Shown here in pieces: positions 22,701 to 34,700 of a stretch of 64,000 bases of DNA. The stretch comes from Dromiciops gliroides (taxonomy: Eukaryota > Chordata > Mammalia > Microbiotheria > Microbiotheriidae). The notes beneath the pieces are model-generated. The model saw nothing but the letters and a program-made list of their open reading frames with translations. It did not search any database and had not been told where the DNA came from. The stretch is taken from contig NC_057861.1 in NCBI RefSeq assembly GCF_019393635.1, forward strand, positions 742,068,732-742,132,731, given 5' to 3'. The position numbers were made by a program, and so were the translations under genes. Numbering within the stretch: position 1 is the stretch's first letter; each line of letters opens with the position of its first letter.

Positions 22701-25700
22701 TTTTTTAAAAGTTTGAGTTCCAAATTTTCTTTCTCCCTCCCTCACCTCCACTCTCTCTGAGACAGTAAGCAATTTGTTATAGGCTATCACATGTATTACT
22801 TCCAAGGAGTAGATAGAGCACCAGATCTGGAGTGAGGAAGAGCTGGGTTTGAATTCTGCCTCAGATACTTGGTAGCAATCAGGAAAGTCAGTTAGCCACC
22901 TTGCACCTGAGTTTCCTTACATGTTCAATGGGAATAATAACACCTGTAGGATCTAACTCAAGGATCATGGATCTATTGCAATGTATGCCTCTATGTGTAC
23001 TCGTTGTCTCCCCCATTATAACATAAGCTTCTTTTAGGGAAAGTTCATTCTCAGGAACCAAGCAGCATATTTGGCACATTATTGTTGTCATTGTTGTCTT
23101 TGTTCGGTCTTTTTCCAGTCATGTCTGATTCTTTGTGACCCCATTTAGGGTTTTCTTGACAAAAATACTGAAGCAGTTTCCCATTTCCTTCTCCACCTCA
23201 TTTTACAGATGAGGAAACTGAGGCAAACAGGGTTAAGTGACTTCCCCGGGGTCACGCAGTAAGTGTCTGAGAATGAATTTGAACTCAGGTCTTCCTGATT
23301 CCAGGCCCTGCACTCTATTCACTGTGCCACTTAACTGCCCCATTTGACATGTAGGTGCTTGATAAATGCCTTTTATTGATTGGTAATTGGAAAGGATCTC
23401 AGAAACCATCCAGTACAGTTCCCTTGTTTTACGAGGAAGCTGAAGTCCAGAGTAGCTAAGTGATTTAGGTTACACAAGCAACAAATATCAGAACCAGGAT
23501 TTGAACTCAAGCCCCCTGAAAACCTTAAAGCATTTCTCAGTATGTGCTGGTCATCACACTCAGAAATGGAAAGCTCAAATTTGGAACTATGCCTAAAGGA
23601 CTATAAAGCTGTGCATACTCTTTGACCCAGCAATACCACTATTAGGTCTTTTCCCCAAAGAGATCATAAAAAAGGGAAAAGGACCTACATGTACAAAAAT
23701 ATCTATAGCTACTCTTTTTGTGGTGGCAAGGAAGTGGAAATTGAGGGGATGCCCATCCATTGGGGAATAGCTGAACAAGTTGTGGTGTATGAATGTAATG
23801 GAATACTATTGTGCTGTAAGAAATGATGAGTAGACAGATTTCAGAGAAACCTGGAAGGACTTACATGAACTGATGCTGAGTGAGATGAGCAGAACCAGGA
23901 GAACCTTGTACACAGTATCAACAACATTATGTGTTGATCAACTGTGATAGACTTGATTCTTCTCAGCAATACAATGGTCCAAGATAGTTCCAAAGCATTC
24001 ATGATGGAAAATGCTCTCCAAATCCAGAAAAAAAAAAAAGAACTGTGGAATCTAGATGCAGATCAAACCATACTATTTCCATTGTTTTTTGTTGTTGTTA
24101 TTTTTCTTTTTTGAGGTTTTTCCTTTTTGGTCTGATTCTTCTAGCACAGCATGACTAATGCAGAAATGTGTTTAATGTGAGTGTACATATTTAACCTATA
24201 TTGGATTGCTTGCTGTCTTGGGGAGGAGGGAAGGAGGTGAGGGAGGGAAAAGAATTTGAAACTAGAAATTTTATATAAACAAATGTTGAAAAATATCTCT
24301 ACATGTAACTAGAAAATAATAAAATACTTTTATGATTAAAAAAAAGAAATGGAAAGCTCAGGAAAGAACAAAAGCATGTAGTGGGTTCGCTATTGAGAAG
24401 AGTGAGACAGATAATAGACCAAGGACCCAAGATGGTGGGACAATGTTGATTTCCAAAGCTCATGAAAAATCTTCCTGTTTCCTAGGAAATCCCGAAGAGG
24501 CACAAAAGACTACAATTATATCATTAGCAGTCGGCTGGGAAGGAATGTCTACAAAGAACAGTATGCTTTTCTCTATAGGTAAGCACAAATTTCAGTAGGT
24601 CTGGGAGGTCAGTTATGGTCATGCTCTCCCAAGTGTTGATCATCCATGCCCATTGATACTTTTATCTCATACTGTGCTACTTTTATATGTGTCCTTCTGT
24701 AAGCCTCTGTTTGGGAGATACAGTCCAATATTCTGAGGTACTCAGAGGATCATAAAGTCCATCGAGTTCAACCCCTTCATTTTACAGATGAGGAAACTGA
24801 GGCACAGAGAGGTTATGTCACAGAAGTAATAAGTGGTAGAACCAGGATTTGAACCTAGGCCCTCTGACTCCAAATCCAAGGTTCTTTCCAAGGTCTCCAT
24901 ATTTCTAGATCTATCTCTTGATTTAGCATGGCTATCAATGGACAAGCCATTTTCCCCCTTTGACACTACATTTCAGTTATAACCAATTCTTGCCATTGCC
25001 ATAGAAATTCACGAAAATGATCTTTAAAGGTATGTGTAAGGAATTAATCGTGATTTGGGGTTTTCATGACACTATCTTTGCTTCATTATGGTCAGACTAA
25101 AAAAATGTAAGCTTGGGTGAATATGTATCTTCTGCAGAGGCTTTCCCTCTGTAGACATTGTCAAATCACAATTAATTCCTTACATACGGATGTGTTTTTG
25201 GTGTACATTAGGTGAAAACTTTACCCCCAGTGGAATCCCAGGGTTTTCCAGGGATCACAGGGACTCAGGACCCCAATGTAGGAGTGATTTTTTTCTTTTA
25301 AATTATAAAGCCCACCTCAGAGAGATAGCATCACATAGTGGATAAAAAGTTAACTCACAAAGTCAGGAAAATATGGGAGGGAAATCCTATCTCTGATGCT
25401 ATGGGTAAGTAAAAACACTGGACAAATCATTTAAACTCTTGGTGCCCCCAGGCAATCGTTTAAGACTTAAGTTTCAGAGAAGGTGGTGACCTGCATTAGT
25501 AGAAGGTATTTCCTCTGGCGGCAGTGAAATCACAGGTCCATTCGATACACACAAGGCACCCCTCATTGCCTGGACAAAATGAAGAATGTGGTAAAGTCAA
25601 TCATAGACGGACATCACAGCTAACACCTGGACATCTTATGGTATTTGCTGGATTATGTAATGGATACGACAGTTTAATTATTTGTTGAGGTTGACTAAGC

Positions 25701-28700
25701 TTTTGGATCAGTTGTGTATGTAGTTTGATTGTGACCTTTGGCCTCTTGGATTCAATTCACCATTTATTAAGCTCTTAGTAGGTGAAAGGTGCTAGGCTAG
25801 GTATGGGGATACAAAGAAACCCAACAGTCCCTACCCTCAAGGAGCTTGCCTTCTGCTGGAGTGAAATCACACAGACACAAAGTACACACTAAGAATGTGC
25901 TATATTGAAGAGAGAAATTCAAAATGGGGAGAGAGCAGAGGGATCAGGAAAGTCCTTGCACCCTGAGCTGAGCTCAGAGGGAAACTGGGGATTGTCCCGC
26001 TTTTGTTCTGCCCGGGACTTGACTGATATTCCGCCTTCCCAGCTAAGATGAGAACAGGCAAATAATTCCTAGTTCTTAGTGTTCTCAGAAACCAGAGAAA
26101 ATGAAAGCCTGACTTCCGATTCTCAGAGTTATTATTGATTAATGATCATTGTTAACAGTAAATCTGGTATCTGCAGTCTGATGACTAAATCATCATTTAG
26201 TAAAAGATGAGCCCAAAACAAAAAGTTAGAGATGTTTCCCCCCAAAAAGGATATTGGTCCAAAGTCAGTGATTTTCTTACAAATGGACATGTCTCCAACC
26301 AGACTCTGGTTTCTTTTTTTCCTTCATTTAGGGAAAGTGTGGTATCTGTGAAGAAAAGCTACCACTACCATGACACCCAGAATGGAGATGAAGATGTCTT
26401 TTCCCGAGAGCCCTTTGTGGTCTGGTTCTACTCGCCTCAAACTGGTGAGTCACACCTAAGATACCAACTTTATTAGATCAAAGGACCATAGGTTTGGGGG
26501 CCAGGAGGGTCTTTAGAGATCAGAGACCAACCTCTTCATTTTACAGATGGGGAAACTAAGGCTCAGAGGGATGTGACTTGCCCAAGGCCCTTTGGGTGGC
26601 AAGTGGGAAAGCCTGGTTTTGTAGGTAGGTCTTCGACCTCTGAATCTGGGGCCTCTTTCACTGCACCATATGCCCGAAGGACTGTCATGGGAATGGGTGA
26701 ACTACTTCTGTGGCTTTTCTGACATACAAAATCCTCTGAATTGGAGAACCCTAGATCTGGCTGGGTCTGAGCACAGATTTTCAAATCAAGAACTTCTTTA
26801 ATTTCATGAATGTTAAGGATGAGGGGCAGCTAGGTGGTGACGTAGATAGAATGCTGTGCCTAGAGTCAGAAAAACTAATCTTTCTAAGTTAAAATATGAC
26901 CTTAGGGGCAGCTAGGTGGTGCAGTGGATAAAGCACTGGCCCTGGATTCAGGAGGACCTGAGTTAAAATCCGGCCTCAGACACTTGACACTTACTAGCTG
27001 TGTGACCTTGGGCAAGTCACTTAACCCCAATTGCCTCACTTTTTAAAAAAATTACCTTAGACTGTGTGATCTTGGGCAAGCCCTATTTGCCTCAGTTTTT
27101 CACTTGTAAAGTGAACTGGAGAAGGAAATGGCAAACCACTCCAGGATCTCTACCAAGAAAACTCTAAATGGGGTCACAAAGAGTTGCGCACTATTGAAAA
27201 TGACTGAACAAAAAAGATATAGTTTCTACTAGCTTTATCTCTCAGAATCGGATGGTCATTAACTCCTTCCCAAGAGTAGATTGTCTATGGCTCCTCTAAC
27301 CTGAAATGCATTCTCTGGACTTGATTATAACTTCAGGGTCATCAGAAGTATCCAAGTTGATAGAAATGATTGATTGCACCACCTCAGTCCTCATCTAGTA
27401 CAACTGGTCTTTTCTCTAAAAGAATTTATCTGTTGATCAGCACCAAGGGAACCTGTACTTCACTTCTTTCCTCTTTCCATTTGACTACATGCATCAAACC
27501 TATAACTGTACCCAGGGAAAGGAGGCAGAGGATTTTACATAGCCCGTGTGTCCAATCAGCTCTGGACCAACCCAGGCTGGGGTTCAGGTCACTGTAGGAG
27601 TGGGCCTAGTCTAGTGCCTTGCACATACAAGGGGCTTAATAAATGGTGACTTGAATCCAAGAGGCCAAAGGTCACAATTAAACTACATACACAACTCCCA
27701 GGCTGACCCAAACAACCTTAAAAAACAATTAAGCTGGGGGCATCTAGGTGGCGTGGTGGATAAAGCACTGGCCTTGGATTCAGGAGGACCTGAGTTCAAA
27801 TCCAGCCTCAGACACTTGATACTTAACTAGCTGTGTGACCCTGGGCAAGTGACTTAACCCTCATTGCCCTGCAAAAACAAACAAAACAAAACAAAAAAAA
27901 CAATTAAGCTGTTGTAACCATTACATAATCCAACATATACCATAAGATGTCCAGAGGTTAGCTGTGATGTCTACCTATGATTGACTTTACCACATTATTC
28001 ATTTTTCAGGGGCAATGAGAGATCCTTTTTTGGTCACTTTAAGTTTATTGGCATATTTTGTTTGATATTACATACATTTGGGGCAGCTAGGTGGCACAAT
28101 GGATAGAGCACCGGCCCTGGAGTCAGGAGGACCTGAGTTCAAATCTGGACTCAGACACTTGGCACTTACTAGCTGTGTGACCCTGAGCAAGTCACTTAAC
28201 CCCAATTGCCTCACTAAAAAACAACAATAACAACAAAGATATTACATACATTTACAGATTATTTCCACCTTGTGAGAGGTCTCTCATAAGAAAGCAAAAT
28301 AGTAAAATAAAACTAATAATACAGTGACCTCATCTGAAAATGTGTGAGATATTTCAGATCTTTTGGACCTCCTTACCTTTCTATTAAAAAAAATTAACAT
28401 ACATCTATTTTCTCTTTCACTGGGGGAAGAAAAAAGAAGAAAACATCTTTCTTATAATAAATATGCATAGTCAAGCAAAGCAAATTCCCCCAGGGCTGCA
28501 CACAAAGATTAGGTAGATAGATAGATAGATAGATAGATAAATGGATAGATGATATATGGATGGATGGATGGATGGATGGGTATAATTCTTCACCCTAAAT
28601 CTATTTTTATGGGTTCAATCGTTTCAGTCAGATCTGACTCTTGGTTACCTCATTTATGTGTTTTCTTTTTTTTCCCATCTTAATAGTATTTTTTATTTTT

Positions 28701-31700
28701 TCCAGTTACATATAAAGATACTTTTCAACATTTGTTTTTATAAGATTTTGAGTTCCAAATTTTTCTCCCTCCTTCCCTTTCCCTCCCCCCTCCCCAAGAC
28801 AGAAAGCAATTTGATATAGGTTACATATGTAGAATCACATTAAACATATTTCTGCGTTAGTCATGTGAAAAAAGAATCAGAACAAAAGGGGAAAACCTCA
28901 AAAAACAAAAACCCCCAAAACAAGTAAAAACAGTATGGTTCAATCTGCATTCAGATTCCACAGTTCTTTTTTCTAGATGTGGAGAACATTTTCCATTATT
29001 AGTCTTTTGGAATTGTCTTGGATCATTGTATTATTGAAAAGAACTAAGTTCTATCACAGTCAATCATCACACGATGTTGCTGTTACTGTGTACAGTGTTC
29101 TCCTGGTTCTGGTCACTTCGCTCAGCATCAGTCATTTGGAATTTTCTTGGCAAGGATCCTGAAGTGGTTTGCCATTTCCTCCTCACCTCCTCATCCATTT
29201 TCTGGAATCATGTATGGTCATTGTATTGATCATCATTCTTAGAGCTTTCAAAGCTGTTTGTTTTTACAGTGTTATTGTCATTGTATAAATTGCTTAATAG
29301 CAATTTATGTGACTCACTTCCTTTTGCTTCTACCCAATTAGAGATCTGGTCATTTCTAGAGCTGACCAGCTCTAGGAATCTACTTGATTTCCATGCTAAC
29401 AGACCAAAGCAAAGAATGAGGACACAGAAATGAACAGTGAAGCGACGGAAAACAATCTTAACCCCAAACCTTAAGGAATAGAATTTCATTCCTGTTCCCC
29501 CCAGCCTAGTATAAGTCTTGAGACATCCCCACCCCCGCTCACCCCCCCCCCCCCCATGCTTGGCTTCATAAGGCAAAGGCACAGACTCTCTGTAGGGAGT
29601 CATTTGGCTTGGAAACTTCAGGGCAGAAAACCTTGTCCTTCCTCTGGCCAAATCTACTTCCCTGCCCCCTTTCTCTCCAGGTCCTCAGGCAATTCCCATT
29701 TTTCTTGCCTCAAACACTACTCTCCATTGCCAGTTACCACTTGGTTGAGGGGAAACTGTCACTTTTTCTTCATCTCCTAGCTGTCCTCCATTAACCCCCT
29801 GCACACACGATCTCACAGGAAATGGAGTTTTTTTTGCTCCTAGAAGTGAGGTGGTGTGGTAGACAGAGCACTGGATTTGCAGTCAGGAAGACCTGAGTTC
29901 AAATCCAAAGCCAAACACATACTAGCTGTGTGACCCTGGGCCAATCATTTAACCTCTGTTTATCTCAGTTTCCTCATCTGTAAAATTGGGATAATAATAG
30001 CACCTACCTCCCAGAGTTGTTGTGAAGGGAAAGTGTTATGGAAATGCTGGCTAGTATCATTGTTACTATAACTATTATTCCAATGAGCCTTCCTGCTCTG
30101 GGTCCAGACATGCTGGAAAATGTAATCCTTTCCTACATGACCATTAGACTTTTCCATCTAAATAAATGGATTTTTTTTCCTGAAAGGAAATATTAACTCC
30201 ATATTCCTATGACCTGATGACTTAGCTTGCCTAGTTTATTTTCCCAAAGATATTCTCCATTTAATTTATTTCCTTGTTGAAAAAAGTCCTTCATTCCTCA
30301 ATTCAAGTCCATTTGCCAAACATTTCTTACATGCCTACTTTATGCAAGACAAGAGACAGAAACACGACATGGAGACATAAAGGCCTGGCCTTGGAGTCAG
30401 GAAAGACCATGGTTCAAACATTACCCCCCAACACATATTAGTTATGTGAGTGTAGTCAAGTCATTTAATGTCTTAGCACCCAGTCAGCTCTTTAAGAGTC
30501 TAAGTTACAAATATGCTGTTGATCCATCCCAGTGGAGAATTTGGGAATTCTTTACCAATACCTAGACCAAAACGGATAAACTGAACGTCAATGCAGTTAC
30601 CTGAAGTTAACTGATTTTGCTTAATGTGAATTTTGTGGTAAAGCACAATACTTAAAAAAAGGGGGAAAACAACAATGCTAATAATGCTAATGAAAATAAT
30701 AATAACACTTACATAGAGCTTTAAGGGTAACAGAAAAGAGGAGAGGGAAAGGGGGAAAGGAATTTACATTTCTATTGAAAGTGTGTTGTAAATAGGTAGA
30801 CCCTTGATATACTTTCAATAGAAGTACAGATTCTGGATACCAACAGAAACATTTAGAGGAGGACCTCTTAGCCTTTGCTAATTGCAAGAACAAAAACCAA
30901 AACACCAGAAATATTTTCATCATTTCAATCCCAGGCTTCTTCTTGCCTACCTTGATGTCACCACTCTGTCCTTGATGAGTGGTTTGTCCCAGATATCAGA
31001 ATAACTCATTAAGTCACTGAATTTAAGATTTAAAGAGTCAATCCTGGGGGCAGCTAGTGGCACAGTGGATAAAGCACTGGCCCTGGAGTCAGGAGGACCT
31101 GAGTTTAAATCTGGTCTCAGACACTTGAGACTTACTAGCTGTGTGACCCTAGGCAAGTCACTTAACCCTCATTGCCCCACAAAAAAAAGGGGGGAAAAAG
31201 AGTCAATCTTTAAGCATCCTTCCCCCTATAAAGGTGGATTCCTCCCTCATCTCTCTCATCTCACAGCTCCTTTTATGCCTCATGTCCTCTCATACTCTAA
31301 ATCATACCATATTTCTCTGTTTACCTCATCCTACCTTTTCCTCATCCTCTACTAAGTAAAATCCAGATTCTTCAGGCAGATTTAAGACCCACCACCATCT
31401 GTCTCCAGGATTTCAGCATAATAGAATGTTAGACCCAGAAGGGACCTGGGAGATCATATGGCCCAATTACCTCATTTAAAACTCCCAGAGTGAGGCGATT
31501 TGTCGGAGATCACATGGAAAATAGTAGAACTAGGGCTTAAACCCTAATTGTATGACTCCAAATCTCCTGCTCTTTCCCCCACAACACTCCTTCTCCACCC
31601 CAAGTATCATTATTCCCATTTTATTTGTTTTGGTTTTTGGTTTTTTTGCAGGCAATGGGGGTTAAGTGACTTGCCCAGGTTCACACAGCTAGTAAGTGTC

Positions 31701-34700
31701 AAGTGTCTGAGGCTAGATTTGAACTTAGGTCCTCCTGAATCCAGGGCCAGTGCTTTAACCACTGCACCATCTAGCTGCCTCTACATTATTCCCATTTTAG
31801 AAGTAAGGTCTTTTACTGGCTGCATGGCCCTGGCAATTATTTAACTTTCCTGAGCATCACCTCCCTCATGTACAAAATGGGGACAATATTAACCACAGTG
31901 CCCATCTCAAAGCTTTGCTGTGCTGAGAATCAAGTGAAATCACAAAGCCACAGCATTTTTCTACCTAAATGAACCATAGAAATGCCAGCTTTTATTTCTT
32001 TGAAGATAGGTCTGGTCAGGGAAGAAACCATAGTGTTCTGGTCTCTCAGGGGGAACACTGTCGTCTGTTCATTCTGTTTCTATGGCCTTGGTAGGGAGAG
32101 CTTGACCAAGTCCCTGTTGTCTCTTGTTCCCAAGCTGTCACAGATTTTGTGATCATCCCTCTACACACAACACCTGAGACATCCGTTCGGGAAATCGACG
32201 AGCTCTTTGACGTCTACATGGATGTAAAACGTCGATGGAAGCCTGAGGTTACTATCTTCTCTGTCATGGGCTTTCAATGTTGAGCAAGAGTTTGTATTTT
32301 ATGGAGAGGCAACTCCATAAGCCCCCGTGGCTTCTTGGGATGAGGAGTGACACAATCAGACCTTATAGAATATCACCATGGCGGCTATATGGAGGCTGGA
32401 TAATCTGATGATAGAAAGGTTTGGCCTATGGTGGCAGCCATGTGAGTGGAGAGAAGGGAGTGGATGTGAGAGAAGTGGGGTGGAATCCGCAAGATTTGGC
32501 AACTGATTTAATATGTTGGGGCAGAGAGCGTGAAGAGTCAAAAAGGACTCTGACATTGCAAACCTGGGGACCTGGAGAGATAGTGGTCCTCTTAAAAGAA
32601 ATAGGGAAGTTAGGGAGACAGGTGGGTGTAGGGGGAAAGAGATTCAGTTCGTTTTCTGTTCTGTAGAATGGCAGAATCTTGTGAGAGAATGCATTGCGCT
32701 CCTTCCCCTACTAGGGGATGTGTGAGAGGATGTATGAGGCTCCTTCCCTTTTTGTGATCATAGGCAACCTCTCTGGGCCCCTTTTTGTTAGGAGATGGGA
32801 AAGTAATAGAAGGATGTGAAAATCAGAAGAATTAAGGATGAAGCAGAAGAGAAAGAAAGCAGAGGAGAAGGTTGGGGGTGATCAGGAAGAGGAGAAAAGG
32901 GAAAGGCCATCTCCAGCTACTCTCACTGACCTTGAGTGGGGGGGAGGGGATGGGAAAGGGAGGGTAGGAAACAATATGTCCAAGGTCAAGGTCTAATATT
33001 TTTTTAGAAATCCTGGGCATGGGGGCAGCTAAGTGGCGCAGTGGATAGAGCACCGGCCCTGGATTCAGGAGTACCTGAGTTCAAATCTGGCCTCAGACAC
33101 TTGACACTTACTAGCTGTGTGACCCTGGGCCAGTCACTTAACCCCCATTGCCCCGCAAAAAAAAGAAAAAGAAAAAAAAAAGAGAAATCCTGGGCAGGCG
33201 GCATAAGTGGAACTCAAAGAAAAACAGAACAAAGTTGATTTAAGTCTGAGGCAGGATTTCCTACTTGACAGCTTGGTAAGGAAAAGAATTCTCCCCATGA
33301 AGCCATGGGAGAAGGAAGTGCCCTAATACCTAAGCTTCCCTGCTAAAGAAGTTTCTATGAGAGAAAACTCCCTTCAAAATGACAGAGAGAGAGTCCCCAA
33401 ACTGGTAGAGTGAAATACTAGTGTAATATCCCTGCTTGAAAGCAAAAAACATTTATCCATTTATCCCTGGTACATGATTACAATGAATATGTGTGCGCTA
33501 CTGTGTGAAGACCTGTTGGGTGACATTGCATGAATATAGATGACATCGTGTAGCTCGTATAGATATAAGTGGCATGATGCAGACTTGGGTGGTGCTGTGT
33601 AGATTTGGATGGCACTGTGTAAATGTGAATGATGTGGTATAGCCAGTATTGTATAGTTTATGGGCATTGTGCAGATGGGGATGGCATCGGGCAGCAATGG
33701 GGGACGTTATCAAGAGATGGAGGAATTATTTAGATTTGGATAGCTTTGTGCAGACATGGGTAGCATTGTGCAAACACAGGTGATATTGTGTAGGTACAGG
33801 TCCTGTGTAAGCATGGGTAATATGGTGTAGATGCCAATAGTGCCATATAGATATATATAGCATTGTGGCATAGAGATAGGTGACATTTTATAGCCTTAAT
33901 AATAGCTATTATTGGGGCAGCTAGGTGGTGCAGTGGATAGAGCACTGGCCCTGAAATCAGGAGTACCTGAGTTCAAATCTGGCCTCAGACACTTAACACT
34001 TACTAGCTGTGTGACCTTGGGCAAGTCACTTAACCCCAACTGCCTCACTAAAAAAAAAAAAAAAGCAAAAAAAAAAATAATAATAGCTATTATTTATATA
34101 GTGCTTACCATGTGCTAAGCATTATTCTGTTGTTTGATCCTCACAAAACTCCTGGGAGGTGGGCACTATTCTTATTTCCATTTTACAAAGCAGGAAACTG
34201 AGGTTCAGAGAAGTCCTAACTCTCGGTCCAAAGCTTGACCCACTATGACACCCAACCTCTCCATGAGTATCTCTATTGTCCTTTGTGTCATCCACAATTC
34301 TGGTTCTTTGGAGGCTGAGGTGACCCGTGACTACCAGCCATAAAGAACAATGGCATGGGGCAGCTAGGTGGTGCAGTGGATAGAGCACCGGCCCTGGAGT
34401 CAGGAGGACCTGAGTTCAAATCCGGCCTCAGACAATTAACACTTACTAGCTGTGTGACCCTGGGCAAGTCACTTAAACCCATTGCCTCACCAAAAAAACA
34501 ACAACAACCAAAAAAACCCTAGGTCTTGTGGAAATTTTTCATCCTAAATACAGGATCTTCTTTTTGTTGATTTATATTTTTTAAAGGGAAGGGAAGAAAG
34601 CCAGTTCCGATGGAGTATGGGGAATCCCAAAGCTTCAGTTTTACTCTCATAGATTATAAGCAAAAACATCTGTAAAGTCTTTCTACTTCTTGACTCAATA

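Noticed and set aside
29208..29651. 147-codon open frame on the - strand
   Set aside because: Lies in intron 4, crosses a C-run giving a Gly tract, and shows no domain, splice context or conservation signal.
33461..33945. His/Ser/Ile-rich periodic peptides on the - strand
   Set aside because: Explained by the 20-base minisatellite.
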